Shown in pieces: positions 1 through 8,113 of a stretch of 64,000 bases of DNA. The notes beneath the pieces were generated by a model, which saw nothing but the letters and a program-made list of their open reading frames with translations, had not been told where the DNA came from and did not search any database. Each line of letters begins with the position of its first letter. Positions within the stretch are counted from its first letter, which is position 1. This DNA is from a virus, in IMG/VR virus record IMGVR_UViG_3300025146_000011, positions 1 through 64,000 of that record; one strand, given 5' to 3'. Made by a program: the position numbers and the translations under genes.

Positions 1-204
1 ATATTTGATGATAGAAAACGTACATTACGTGCAAAACATGCGGCAACTTTGATATTAAAATTACAAGCCAATATATCTTCTGATATATTGGTTTTTTCTA
101 CGTATATTGATTCATCAAAACAACGAGTCAGAAAAATGCGTCCAAGAGATAATTATGAAAAGTCTACACCGTCTGTTATTGCACGAATACTACTGGGGAT
201 ATAA
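1..204 (+). CDS. LLGI-tail family small protein, C-terminal part
   Basis: Open from the left edge of the window, so the start is missing. The visible 67 residues contain a predicted strand-turn-strand segment (ILVFSTYIDSS) and end in STPSVIARILLGI. This C-terminal signature recurs in about 17 small proteins of the window. Function unknown. It precedes a two-gene membrane/exported pair. Confidence 0.75.
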   Translation: MFDDRKRTLRAKHAATLILKLQANISSDILVFSTYIDSSKQRVRKMRPRDNYEKSTPSVIARILLGI

Positions 205-231
205 GCGTAGTCAATAAAAGTGGAGGTAATT

Positions 232-426
232 ATGAAGTTAAATATAATATTAAAAGTATTAATTAATATACTAATAATAACAGTGTTCCAATACGGCGCA
301 GCTAGTACTTTGTATTATATAGATCATAATATTGATATGTTATTGGGAATCATTCTAAGTTGTGCTATAGCATTTCCTATGTCATTTTTAACAGGAATGG
401 GGTTATTCAATGAGAACAGCAAATAA
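232..426 (+). CDS. small membrane protein
   Basis: 64 residues with two hydrophobic segments (about residues 5-25 and 35-55), so probably an inner-membrane protein with two spans. ATG at 232 is preferred over an upstream GTG because GGAGG lies five bases before it. The 3' end overlaps the next gene by 17 bases, which suggests translational coupling. No family recognised. Confidence 0.7.
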   Translation: MKLNIILKVLINILIITVFQYGAASTLYYIDHNIDMLLGIILSCAIAFPMSFLTGMGLFNENSK

Positions 427-793
427 AACAGTGTGTATATTGTTATTAGCCATATGTTTAATACCAGTTAGGGTATCTTATGCAGATCAGATTAATCCAA
501 TTAACCTAGCTATTGGTATTCTAACTTTAACTCAGGCTATACAAGGACAGCATAGATGCCAACCTTATCCAATCTATCAACAACAGTATTATGAGCCATA
601 CCCTAGACCATATAACCTGCAAACAATACCTATTCAACCAGGCTATGTACCTAATCGTACATATTACGAAGCTAACTCATCATATACACAACCACCCATG
701 AATGACTATGAGTTCTCTATGAAATTACAGATGTGTAGAGATGGTAATCTTGCCTTCTGTGAGTCACTTATGAGAAGACTGATGGGTTATTAA
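410..793 (+). CDS. exported Pro/Tyr/Gln-rich protein
   Basis: 127 residues. The N-terminus is a classical signal peptide: positive start (MRTANK), hydrophobic core (VCILLLAICLIPV) and a likely cleavage after SYA. The mature part is rich in Pro, Tyr and Gln (residues 45-95) with four cysteines (near positions 50, 109, 117). It is probably exported to the periplasm or surface. It overlaps the preceding membrane-protein gene, so the two may act together at the envelope. Family not recognised. Confidence 0.75.
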   Translation: MRTANKTVCILLLAICLIPVRVSYADQINPINLAIGILTLTQAIQGQHRCQPYPIYQQQYYEPYPRPYNLQTIPIQPGYVPNRTYYEANSSYTQPPMNDYEFSMKLQMCRDGNLAFCESLMRRLMGY

Positions 794-811
794 ATGTAAC
801 TAATAACCGAA

Positions 812-1009
812 ATGGAGAAGTGGATATTTGGTTATGCTAATGTTCACATTGATAAAACTGGAAATGATACGGGTGAAGTTTTATTCCTCGTTGGTATATT
901 TAGAAATGCTATCATATCACGATCACAAAAATATGATCAAAGTAAGATATGTTCTAGTGAAGATATTGCAACACCTCATATGGTATGTAAATTATTACTA
1001 GGAATATGA
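812..1009 (+). CDS. LLGI-tail family small protein
   Basis: 65 residues ending in ATPHMVCKLLLGI, the family signature at the very C-terminus. The N-terminal part has two predicted strands around VLFLVGIFRNAIISRS, like other members. No clear Shine-Dalgarno sequence precedes the ATG, which is common in this family. Function unknown. Confidence 0.7.
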   Translation: MEKWIFGYANVHIDKTGNDTGEVLFLVGIFRNAIISRSQKYDQSKICSSEDIATPHMVCKLLLGI

Positions 1010-1068
1010 CTACTAGTATAAATATAAGTAAGATTAAAGAAGCAATCTAGAGAAAGAAGGATCTTCCT

Positions 1069-1983
1069 ATGAGTAATCCATCTATTACTCGCAAGAAAGC
1101 AGTAGACCGCATGCAGGCTACTATTGACTATTTGGAACAACACAAACAAGTAGACTCTATTGCGGACCTCTATAGATCTGTACCAGAGTTACGTAGATAT
1201 AAGAGTTACGTTGAAGCGCGTGGATTCATTCAACGTATGCATAAGCTTGGGTTAATTCAATTTAATAAAGGTTATCGTACTGCTAATGTTATTACTCTAA
1301 ATAAATCTAGTGATTTAATAGATAGGATTAAGCAACAACTACCTTTTGATGGTATTAATAAAGCTATCAATAGACAGCTTGTGTATAGATATGCCAAGCG
1401 AAGTCTATATAGTAAGAAACAGCCTAAAATACTTATTCTAGGTGGACCATACCTACATGATATACCAGAGATATTAAAGTATAATCCTGGTACACAAATA
1501 GACTCAATAGAACACAACATACACAGCTATGTTTGTGCTGCTGTTAAAGCACGAGCAGCCTATAAGAACAATGTTCACGTACATCATGAGAATATCTATG
1601 AGTTCTTATGGGATACAAAAAACAAATACGATCTGATTTATTTGGATTATTGTGGCAAGGTCAAGGCGGAAGAAGGTAAAACAATTGAGCTAGCATTAAG
1701 TAAGCTTCATCATGGCGGACAATTAGCTATTACGATGATGCGAGCTAGGGGAACAACTAAATATATTAAAGATAAAAAAGATAAAGCAGAAGATCAAATC
1801 GATGCGGTATGGCGGGTTATTAAAGATATGGCTAAGGAATTAAATATTAATTATTATCCTGTAGCTACCATTAAATATTGTGATGTAGTATCTATGGCTA
1901 CACTAGTATTACATAAGGGATTACAAACTAAAACATATGACGAATTAGTAGTTAAGGACGGACAAGTAAATGTTCACATATAA
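1069..1983 (+). CDS. winged-helix / Rossmann methyltransferase-like protein
   Basis: 304 residues. Residues 1-90 look like a helix-turn-helix region (basic, helical, ending in GYRTANVITL). Residues 115-245 resemble a class I methyltransferase fold: strand plus glycine loop (ILILGGPYLHD), an acidic end of the second strand (IDSIEHN), a conserved-looking KYDLIYLDYCG strand and a GGQLAIT strand. A DNA or RNA methyltransferase is possible, but no NPPY-type catalytic motif is visible. Good ribosome binding site (GAAGGATC). The end overlaps the next gene by 14 bases. Confidence 0.7.
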   Translation: MSNPSITRKKAVDRMQATIDYLEQHKQVDSIADLYRSVPELRRYKSYVEARGFIQRMHKLGLIQFNKGYRTANVITLNKSSDLIDRIKQQLPFDGINKAINRQLVYRYAKRSLYSKKQPKILILGGPYLHDIPEILKYNPGTQIDSIEHNIHSYVCAAVKARAAYKNNVHVHHENIYEFLWDTKNKYDLIYLDYCGKVKAEEGKTIELALSKLHHGGQLAITMMRARGTTKYIKDKKDKAEDQIDAVWRVIKDMAKELNINYYPVATIKYCDVVSMATLVLHKGLQTKTYDELVVKDGQVNVHI

Positions 1984-2209
1984 AGCGTATTTGTATTTGA
2001 ACCCCACAATGCTAATAAATTTTTGGATAAGGAATTTTATACCACGCGCCTTAATAGTTCTTTATGAAGCAACACATACATATGCTAAAGAGGAGATGTA
2101 CTTTCGTAACTATCCAAAGGGATACAACTATGATTACTATTTTAGACATTATAAGAAACCACCACACTATGGCAAACCATGCTGTGGCTATCTTCTATGG
2201 AAAGAATAA
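1970..2209 (+). CDS. hypothetical tyrosine-rich protein
   Basis: 79 residues with a hydrophobic N-terminal third and a C-terminal half rich in Tyr, His and Lys (NYPKGYNYDYYFRHYKKPP), ending with a Cys pair. The start overlaps the preceding gene by 14 bases. No family recognised. Confidence 0.5.
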   Translation: MFTYKAYLYLNPTMLINFWIRNFIPRALIVLYEATHTYAKEEMYFRNYPKGYNYDYYFRHYKKPPHYGKPCCGYLLWKE

Positions 2210-2439
2210 ATAAGATCCTTAACTTACCCGATCCTACTACTAAGCCTTTTAATTCTGAAGGCATAATGGTTATATATGAGGGCTCAATGTCTAGCGTCGG
2301 TTGGTGTAGAAACTATAAATCATATTATGTTTATCCTAATATTATAACATCTGCATCAGGTACTGCGCTTATCAATTTATTATATGAAGATGATATCGCT
2401 TGTTTAAGTTCGTTTTGTAAAACACTATTAAATATTTAG
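2197..2439 (+). CDS. LLGI-tail family small protein (divergent)
   Basis: 80 residues from ATG 2197; an in-frame ATG at 2179 is also possible. It ends in CLSSFCKTLLNI, a divergent form of the family signature in which the TP pair is lost and Gly is replaced by Asn. The middle (GIMVIYEGSMSSVGWCRNY) carries the strand-turn-strand pattern of the family. The start lies within the end of the preceding gene. Confidence 0.6.
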   Translation: MERINKILNLPDPTTKPFNSEGIMVIYEGSMSSVGWCRNYKSYYVYPNIITSASGTALINLLYEDDIACLSSFCKTLLNI

Positions 2440-2522
2440 CTATTCCCCTCCACGATAGGACCGTGGATAAAGCGCCATAGATGGCTCTATTTACGACGAA
2501 GAAGAGGAGAACCATATTTTAC

Positions 2523-2729
2523 ATGCAGAAGAATAAACTAAGTCTTAGACGTAAACCTAAAAATATAATTCAAAAAGGTAGGTATAGATTAAGCACATCT
2601 ATAATAGCTACATGGTTACAAGATAGGCAGATATTTATACCTGTTAAGATGAAACATAGGAGGGATACTCAATTGGTATTGGTTCCTCCTGCGGGACCAT
2701 GCCTTACTATCTATAAAGCCTATGACTAA
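2523..2729 (+). CDS. small basic protein
   Basis: 68 residues, Lys/Arg-rich at the N-terminus (NKLSLRRKPKNIIQKGRYR), so it may bind nucleic acid. ATG 2523 has a GAGGAG about 13 bases upstream; an in-frame ATG at 2481 would add 14 residues but has no ribosome binding site. Family unknown. Confidence 0.5.
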   Translation: MQKNKLSLRRKPKNIIQKGRYRLSTSIIATWLQDRQIFIPVKMKHRRDTQLVLVPPAGPCLTIYKAYD

Positions 2730-2748
2730 GAGAGTATAGAGAGAGGAA

Positions 2749-2777
2749 TTGAAGCATTTGGCATCGCTATATATACT
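2749..2777 (+). promoter_or_regulatory. sigma70-like promoter
   Basis: TTGAAG (2749-2754), a 17-base spacer, then TATACT (2772-2777), in the roughly 100-base gap before the 2830 gene. It matches four of six and five of six consensus positions. Confidence 0.5.
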
Positions 2778-2829
2778 GGTTAAACAATTACTAAACATAT
2801 ACTAAATTTAATATAAGAAGGAGAAGTTT

Positions 2830-3033
2830 ATGCCAGCTAGATTACAATTAGGTTATAGTGTTATGACTAATAAATGGATCGTTCGAGTAGAAGATGGTGA
2901 TACAAATAAGATATTTCAAGTTATATTTGATACCCACGAAGAAGCACAAGAGGTAGTAGATAATATTGTGGAGAGATACAAAGAAGAAACAGGACATAAA
3001 CCAGAACATATGCCGAATGCACATATGAATTAA
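2830..3033 (+). CDS. hypothetical protein
   Basis: 67 residues behind a strong AAGAAGGAGA ribosome binding site. The first 40 residues alternate hydrophobic and charged positions (KWIVRVEDG, FQVIFDTHEEA), suggesting a small beta-beta-alpha fold; the tail is His-rich. First gene after a candidate promoter. No family recognised. Confidence 0.75.
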   Translation: MPARLQLGYSVMTNKWIVRVEDGDTNKIFQVIFDTHEEAQEVVDNIVERYKEETGHKPEHMPNAHMN

Positions 3034-3037
3034 AGCA

Positions 3038-3259
3038 ATGAATAATATGAACCCTGTAGCCGTATATCATTCAATGAAGTGTACAATAAACTACCTACAT
3101 ATATGTTATGAGAATAATTTTTGTAGATTTATCACGATAAATCCTCATGGAATTCAGGAGGATACACCAATAAAACATGCAGACCCTCTTAATAGGGACG
3201 AGGAGTGTTTTTGTACTCTATCACACATGGTTATTATGTTACTTAACTTAAGGAGGTAG
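3038..3259 (+). CDS. possible LLGI-tail family member (weak)
   Basis: 73 residues ending in TLSHMVIMLLNLRR. This resembles the family tail (hydrophobic pair, then LLN followed by Leu), but the TP pair and the Arg are missing. No clear ribosome binding site. The AAGGAGG that serves the next gene overlaps its last codons. Confidence 0.5.
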   Translation: MNNMNPVAVYHSMKCTINYLHICYENNFCRFITINPHGIQEDTPIKHADPLNRDEECFCTLSHMVIMLLNLRR

Positions 3260-3264
3260 CTGAC

Positions 3265-3639
3265 ATGGGATTACTCACTGGTTTACGCCATGATATTAAA
3301 TTGAACAATAGGCATGAGGGTTCATATGATGCATCAGATAGACTACAAATAAGAGCCCTTAGAAGGGCTGTATGTAGATTATTTGGTATTCAATTAGCCG
3401 TGGCTTTCCATGAAGCGGCCATTAACGCACTACACACTCCATCTCATATGTTTGATTTAGTTGTGGATAAGGCCGATGGCGTAAGGATAATATCTCAGGG
3501 TCTACCAATCGATAGCCTATGTTCTATTGATGGAGAACTTCCAGAAAATGGTAGGGGGTTTCTCATTATATGTTCGTGTTCTAACTGTGATATTAATACG
3601 TACGAAGATAAAATAGAATTACATCTGAGACCACTATGA
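3265..3639 (+). CDS. RsbW-like Bergerat-fold ATPase (anti-sigma-like)
   Basis: 124 residues, the usual size of an anti-sigma-factor kinase of the RsbW/SpoIIAB type. HEAAINALH (about residues 49-57) matches the N box, the DG at about 72-73 fits the G1 region, and GRGFLIICS (about 96-104) matches the G2 box. In that family the ATPase binds sigma factors or phosphorylates an antagonist. A phage copy could act on host transcription, which is inference. Strong AAGGAGG ribosome binding site. The stop TGA is followed in the same frame by sequence encoding an LLGI-like tail (3640-3693). Confidence 0.65.
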   Translation: MGLLTGLRHDIKLNNRHEGSYDASDRLQIRALRRAVCRLFGIQLAVAFHEAAINALHTPSHMFDLVVDKADGVRIISQGLPIDSLCSIDGELPENGRGFLIICSCSNCDINTYEDKIELHLRPL

Positions 3640-3696
3640 GTATTTCTATATATATTAGTTTCAGCATTACTAGGAATACCCATAAGAAGGAGATAG
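3640..3696 (+). other. in-frame LLGI-like tail after a stop codon
   Basis: Directly after the TGA of the RsbW-like gene, the same frame reads 18 codons including LVSALLGIP before TAG. This matches the C-terminal signature of the small-protein family. It may be a tail lost by a nonsense mutation, or an extension made by readthrough. The ribosome binding site of the next gene lies inside it. Confidence 0.45.
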
Positions 3697-3697
3697 T

Positions 3698-3982
3698 ATG
3701 CCTCAATTTTTAGTACACATAAGCCACCGTAGAGGTGGCTACGATGATTTTATAATAGATGCATTAAGCTTAATTGATGCTAGGGCTCAAGCACAAACTC
3801 TCTTTGCTAGTGAGATAATAACCGTGCAAGAATTTAGTACGTCTATGTTCCCTAAGATATTTGGTAGCAATAGACCTCACTTCCATAGTAGAATTAATTC
3901 ATTGGTAGGTGCTGATGGACCTACAAGAGGTACTAATTATCCTGCAGCCCCAAAAGCATATCCAGACATTGGCAGGAGCTAA
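3698..3982 (+). CDS. hypothetical protein
   Basis: 94 residues, ATG preceded by AAGAAGGAGA. The first half alternates strands and helices (FLVHISHRRGGYDDFIIDAL, AQAQTLFASE); the second half is Gly/Pro/Asn-rich and probably disordered. No family recognised. In-frame LLGI-like codons follow its TAA. Confidence 0.7.
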   Translation: MPQFLVHISHRRGGYDDFIIDALSLIDARAQAQTLFASEIITVQEFSTSMFPKIFGSNRPHFHSRINSLVGADGPTRGTNYPAAPKAYPDIGRS

Positions 3983-4021
3983 GAGAGAAATGTGTCTATG
4001 TTATTACTAGGTATTTCATAA
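3983..4021 (+). other. in-frame LLGI-like tail after a stop codon
   Basis: The frame of the preceding gene continues after its TAA as ERNVSMLLLGIS and then TAA. It holds the LLLGI core of the family tail. It is too short to be an independent gene; it is either a relic or a readthrough product. Confidence 0.4.
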
Positions 4022-4034
4022 GAAGAAGAAACAC

Positions 4035-4295
4035 ATGTCTAATCAATTACTTCCGTATGAAATATATTTAACTATCAATATTATGGGTATATCATACTTA
4101 CTAAGAAGTAAAGTTTACGAGATATATGATAGTAGATTTGATAATAATCAGTTCTTAAAAGCAAATTCAATTACTTATATTACACCATCTGTTATAAAGA
4201 AAGTCCATCAACCAGGGATATATTCTGATTTCAATAATGTTTCACCTACACCTGCAACGCCTAGTAATCTAGCAAGAATATTATTAAATATATAA
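4035..4295 (+). CDS. LLGI-tail family small protein with two TP motifs
   Basis: 86 residues ending in ATPSNLARILLNI. A second, related motif lies in the middle (YITPSVIKKVHQPG, about residues 48-61), so the protein may contain two copies of the tail unit. The N-terminus is strand-rich (YEIYLTINIMGISYLL). Function unknown. Confidence 0.7.
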   Translation: MSNQLLPYEIYLTINIMGISYLLRSKVYEIYDSRFDNNQFLKANSITYITPSVIKKVHQPGIYSDFNNVSPTPATPSNLARILLNI

Positions 4296-4317
4296 AGAAA
4301 AATTAAAATAAACTGCA

Positions 4318-4413
4318 ACCACCTGCAGCTTCAACGTCAAGGCACGCTTCGCTTAAAGCCTTGACGTCTTGCTTTTCAGGTGGTCTAAGTAAACGAAGCT
4401 TGCTTCGCAAGCT
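4318..4413 (+). promoter_or_regulatory. structured leader / possible small RNA or terminator
   Basis: Nested inverted repeats in a 140-base gap: outer arms ACCACCTG (4318-4325) and CAGGTGGT (4377-4384), inner arms ACGTCAAGGC (4334-4343) and GCCTTGACGT (4358-4367), then a separate hairpin AGCTTG/CAAGCT (4397-4402, 4408-4413) followed by ATCTTTT. This could be a terminator followed by a leader, or a structured regulatory RNA ahead of the 4438 gene. Confidence 0.5.
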
Positions 4414-4437
4414 ATCTTTTAACAAGAGGTGATGTTC

Positions 4438-5415
4438 ATGTATGTAAGAGCACAGAAGTGTAGCGTCACAAACAAGAGTGGAAATGAACGTATTGCTCAG
4501 TTTGATTTCATAGTAGATGAAAGCAATAGTATATCTTATAGGGGGTGGATATATAAGATTAAGGATACTACCCAAACAATTGGTTATAGATTTTGGGCTA
4601 GTTGGGCATTAGGTAATACGCAAGAAACCAATCAACACATAACATCTACCCTTGCAAAGCAAGGGGTAGATGGTGATATTCTAAGTAAGATACAGCAAGC
4701 TCTGCGCACTTATCAGCCAGGTATTCCTCAGATAAATATCCTAGATGGTTATAATCTAGGAAGAAATATATCGCCCGTATTATTCTATGGAGTACCTAGA
4801 CTGGTTGTTAAAGGATTGTATGGAGAAGAGTGGCCTGCTTACAGACGTAATAATAACGTAAGTCAATATCGTAATTGTAGTAATTGCTCCTTCGCATGTA
4901 GAGATAAAGAAAACAGCTTTAGAAATCAACCCTACGAGAGAAGTGTTCAGGACATAAAAGATCAACCACATCTTCCTTTATGGCGGTGTGCTGTAACTGG
5001 TGCGTTTGTAGATAAAGAGATAACTAATAATATTAATGCAACATGGAACTCCGATCAAACCCATGGATATTCCAGAGTACAGAAAGATAGGGGATATGTT
5101 AGAACACAAGGCGAGCCACAAACAATGTCACGTCCGAGAGGGGAAGACGAAAGTAGGTATTTAAGTATTGTCAAATTAAGGCAAATGTCTTTAGAGGAAA
5201 ATACATGTCCAGCTCATATGTTTAAAGCAAGAGAGCAATATCAAGATGAAGCAAGTAGATTAAAAGATATTAATCCTAAGACCATACGTTGGTTTAAAGA
5301 TAATACACATGTATGTGAGATTATGGGACATAAAATAAGGTTAATAGAACTAGATGTATTAGGAGAAGAGCTCGGTAAGGCTGATCTGGCTTATATGAGA
5401 AAACAATATGTGTAG
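4438..5415 (+). CDS. hypothetical protein with Cys cluster
   Basis: 325 residues from ATG 4438, chosen because AAGAGG is eight bases upstream; GTG 4429 and ATG 4432 are alternatives. A cluster CSNCSFAC followed about 35 residues later by a further Cys (WRCAVTG) could bind zinc or an iron-sulfur centre. The C-terminal third is highly charged. It follows a structured leader. No family recognised. The -1 frame at its 3' end encodes an LLGI-type tail. Confidence 0.65.
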   Translation: MYVRAQKCSVTNKSGNERIAQFDFIVDESNSISYRGWIYKIKDTTQTIGYRFWASWALGNTQETNQHITSTLAKQGVDGDILSKIQQALRTYQPGIPQINILDGYNLGRNISPVLFYGVPRLVVKGLYGEEWPAYRRNNNVSQYRNCSNCSFACRDKENSFRNQPYERSVQDIKDQPHLPLWRCAVTGAFVDKEITNNINATWNSDQTHGYSRVQKDRGYVRTQGEPQTMSRPRGEDESRYLSIVKLRQMSLEENTCPAHMFKAREQYQDEASRLKDINPKTIRWFKDNTHVCEIMGHKIRLIELDVLGEELGKADLAYMRKQYV

Positions 5416-5456
5416 ATATAGTAAGAGCATTACTGGGTATTGATATTAGAATATAA
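5403..5456 (+). other. LLGI tail in the -1 frame at a gene end
   Basis: Overlapping the last codons of the 4438 gene, the -1 frame reads TICVDIVRALLGIDIRI and then stops. The core DIVRALLG is identical to the tail of the small protein at 41238. It would be joined to the long protein by a single -1 slip or one-base indel. No classical slippery heptamer is visible, so a frameshift mutation is the simpler reading. Confidence 0.45.
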
Positions 5457-5477
5457 TAAAGAAAGAGGTATTGGTAG

Positions 5478-6644
5478 GTGAATACTTTACAGCTACAAGA
5501 GGTACTAAGAAAACTTATTCAGAACAGTGGTAACGGTAATCGAGTATCATTACTGATAGAAGGGGTGCATGGAATAGGGAAGTCGGCTGTTGTTGCTGAA
5601 GTCGCAAGCGAATTAGGTTATCGTTTGGCAGATTTAAGATTAGGGCAGCAAGAAGTGGCTGATTTAATAGGTATGCCTATAGTTAAAGACGGTTATACCT
5701 ATTGGGCTCCCCCAAGTTGGTGGCCTAAAGAGGGCGAGAAAGTTGTTATCTTTTTAGATGAATTAAATCGTGGTACCCAGGATGTAAAACAAGCTATCTT
5801 TCAATTAGTGAGAGATTTCAAATTACATACACATACATTGCCTCTAGATTGTATTGTTGTCTCAGCTATAAATCCTGAGATAGATGGATATGATGTATCT
5901 CCATTAGATATAGCGTTGCAAGATAGGTTCTGGAAAGTAATATATGAACCAACAGTTGAAGAGTGGTTGAGTTGGGCAGAGAAAAATAATATATGCAAAT
6001 CTGTCTGCGAATTTATTAAGCAAGATAATATATATCTTGACCCAAGTAAGGGGCAAGCCTATCCAACTCGTAGAGGTTGGGAACGCTTAAGCAATGCACT
6101 TAAGTTAGTTGAGTTGGATAAATTCATTGAGAAGAAAGATTATGATTTATTTCTAGATATTGCTATGGGCAATATCGGTGAGGCTGGTGGACTATCATAT
6201 AAGAGATTTGTTATTGACAAATACCAACCATTAGATTCTAAACTTCTTGTAGAAAACTATAAAAAAATTCGCACTAAAATTCAGAAGCTTATTCAAAACC
6301 AACAGATGGATGTATTGTCTCGTGGATTAGATGACACGGCTAGGTATCTTGACAAGTATATAGACTCTAACATTACTCAGTCTAGCTTTGTCGAGAGTAT
6401 ATGTTTATTAATAATAGATCTTCCTCTTGATTTAGTTGTAAGTTTTATGAGAGCAATAGGTTGTAACCAAAGATTGTTTAATCTGTTTAAATTAATATGT
6501 AGAAATAAAGAAGTGTTTAGTCAAGTGGTTAGGACAAGAGATGTTGCTAACGAACATCATCTGATAGATATCTTTGATACACTACTTGAACAAGAGTTGG
6601 AGTTGGAAGAGAAAGAAAAGAAGAAGGCAACAGCAAGTGTCTAA
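5478..6644 (+). CDS. MoxR-type AAA+ ATPase
   Basis: 388 residues, GTG start. Walker A is GVHGIGKS (29-36), Walker B is VVIFLDELNRG (about 93-103), and the sensor-like segment reads VVSAINPEIDGYDVSPLD followed by QDRFW, as in MoxR ATPases. MoxR proteins act as chaperones that load or activate partner proteins with VWA domains. The next gene, overlapping by 8 bases, is exactly such a partner. The pair probably remodels a protein or metal centre; the target is unknown. Confidence 0.85.
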   Translation: MNTLQLQEVLRKLIQNSGNGNRVSLLIEGVHGIGKSAVVAEVASELGYRLADLRLGQQEVADLIGMPIVKDGYTYWAPPSWWPKEGEKVVIFLDELNRGTQDVKQAIFQLVRDFKLHTHTLPLDCIVVSAINPEIDGYDVSPLDIALQDRFWKVIYEPTVEEWLSWAEKNNICKSVCEFIKQDNIYLDPSKGQAYPTRRGWERLSNALKLVELDKFIEKKDYDLFLDIAMGNIGEAGGLSYKRFVIDKYQPLDSKLLVENYKKIRTKIQKLIQNQQMDVLSRGLDDTARYLDKYIDSNITQSSFVESICLLIIDLPLDLVVSFMRAIGCNQRLFNLFKLICRNKEVFSQVVRTRDVANEHHLIDIFDTLLEQELELEEKEKKKATASV

Positions 6645-7914
6645 TGATATTGCTGATAATGGTATTGCTAGTGTAGATAAAAAAGAACTACCCAAGTGGG
6701 CTAGTGGGGAAGATGCGAGTCCTGTAGAGTATAAAAAAGCAGAACAGGTATTTGCTAGCGCTCTTGCTTCCATGATAATTGCAGGAGATAAAGCATTATA
6801 TGCTTATCTTCTTATGCGGTTTAAGCGTATCTTTAGCACCAAAAACGTCCCAACAATGGGTGTAGGTATGAGTGCGACAAGTCTGATATTATGTATTAAT
6901 CCACATTATGTCTTATCGCTTAATCAGAATCAGATACAGACAGTCTTAGAACATGAATTTCTACACATAATAATGATGCATCCAATAAGAACACCCATTG
7001 TCTTAGAGCATACTTTATGGAATATTGCTTGTGATATTGTGGTTAATGAGTTTATGGAATCTAACTTTTTAGAAAAAGAAAATATAACTTATGATGGATT
7101 TCTTGAGCAGTATCATGACTTTCCTTCTAGGTTTAGTTCTGCAAATGTTTACTATCAATTCTTACGTCAGAAAATAGAGCAAGATGGAGAATTAAAAATG
7201 CCTGGTGGAGGGAAAGCTGAGGTAAAGATGATAGATGACCATAGCATGTGGGGTACTCCAGATGAAGAAGACATGGCTGATTATAAAGATATAAGTAAAA
7301 AATACTATGAAGGTATAATAAAAGGTGAGCTCCAAGAAGCTTATATTAAAACACAAGGGAAACTGCCAGGACAAATTAAATCTCTTATTAGAAGAATATT
7401 AAATAGTGAAGTACCTTGGAATGTAGTTCTTCGTAGATTTGTAACTAGCACACGCAATAATACCAGGCGTTATACGCTCAAACGTTATAATCGTAGGTTA
7501 CAGCTACCGCCAGGATATTGCAGGGAGCGTAAGCTCAACCTGTGTGCTATTATAGATACATCTGGATCGATAAACAATAAGCAATTATCAGCTTTCCTAA
7601 ACGAGCTCAATACTATATCAAGATATAAAAGTACAGAACTAACCATTATAGAATCAGATGCAAGGGTTGGAGCTGTATATAAGTTCAAACGTAAAGAAGT
7701 TCATGAATTTACAGGTAGGGGAGGTACTGATTTTAGACCTGCATTTGATTACATAGCCGAAAAGAGATTATCTTTTGATGGTGTAGTTTATTTTACAGAT
7801 GGTTGTGGTACTGCACCACAAGATAAACCCAAGTTCCCCGTACTATGGGTATATACTAAAGATCATGATAGAGCTGCTCCTTGGGGTAGTAGTGTGATTA
7901 TGCAGGGTACTTAA
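6637..7914 (+). CDS. DUF2201-like metallopeptidase/VWA protein
   Basis: 425 residues from GTG 6637 (AAGG nine bases upstream, overlapping moxR by 8 bases). An N-terminal zincin-like domain holds HEFLH (about 106-110) followed by a third His and by WNIACDIVVNE, characteristic of the bacterial DUF2201 family. The C-terminal VWA-like domain has the metal-binding DTSGS motif (about 307-311) and GGTDFRP. With the MoxR ATPase upstream it forms the MoxR/VWA-metallopeptidase pair known in bacteria and some large phages. An in-frame LLGI-like tail follows its TAA. Confidence 0.85.
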   Translation: MSNDIADNGIASVDKKELPKWASGEDASPVEYKKAEQVFASALASMIIAGDKALYAYLLMRFKRIFSTKNVPTMGVGMSATSLILCINPHYVLSLNQNQIQTVLEHEFLHIIMMHPIRTPIVLEHTLWNIACDIVVNEFMESNFLEKENITYDGFLEQYHDFPSRFSSANVYYQFLRQKIEQDGELKMPGGGKAEVKMIDDHSMWGTPDEEDMADYKDISKKYYEGIIKGELQEAYIKTQGKLPGQIKSLIRRILNSEVPWNVVLRRFVTSTRNNTRRYTLKRYNRRLQLPPGYCRERKLNLCAIIDTSGSINNKQLSAFLNELNTISRYKSTELTIIESDARVGAVYKFKRKEVHEFTGRGGTDFRPAFDYIAEKRLSFDGVVYFTDGCGTAPQDKPKFPVLWVYTKDHDRAAPWGSSVIMQGT

Positions 7915-7986
7915 TGGAATGATGAGGCAACCACTGAGAGAATATGTAGATTACTACTTAATATTATAGGAGATAGATATGAATAA
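7915..7986 (+). other. in-frame LLGI-like tail after a stop codon
   Basis: After the TAA of the VWA gene the same frame reads 23 codons with ATTERICRLLLNI, close to the family tail (T, a hydrophobic pair, C, R, then LLN-I). The next gene starts inside it at 7979. Relic or readthrough extension. Confidence 0.45.
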
Positions 7987-8113
7987 AAAAGATGACTTAA
8001 TGTATGATAGTGGTGACTATGTGTGTGATAATTGTGGAGAAATATCAGTTAACTCTCCTATGACTTTATGTGAAGAGTGCTTGAAAGTGTGTATAGACGA
8101 TAATGATTTATGA
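7979..8113 (+). CDS. small zinc-ribbon protein
   Basis: 44 residues, preceded by TAGGAGATAG. CDNC and CEEC are separated by about 16 residues, a plausible four-cysteine zinc ribbon. The acidic ends suggest a protein partner rather than DNA. No family assigned. Confidence 0.7.
   Translation: MNKKDDLMYDSGDYVCDNCGEISVNSPMTLCEECLKVCIDDNDL

Noticed and set aside
1272-1520. Minus-strand frame inside the methyltransferase-like gene
   Set aside because: No ribosome binding site, low-quality composition, fully inside a well-supported plus-strand gene.
2449-2467. TCCACG/CGTGGA hairpin as a terminator
   Set aside because: Only a 6-bp stem without a following T-run; too weak to call.
3238-3260. Treating the LLGI signature as a DNA element containing a promoter or ribosome binding site
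   Set aside because: Synonymous positions differ freely between copies while residues are kept, so the conserved unit is the peptide; only a few copies overlap a ribosome binding site.
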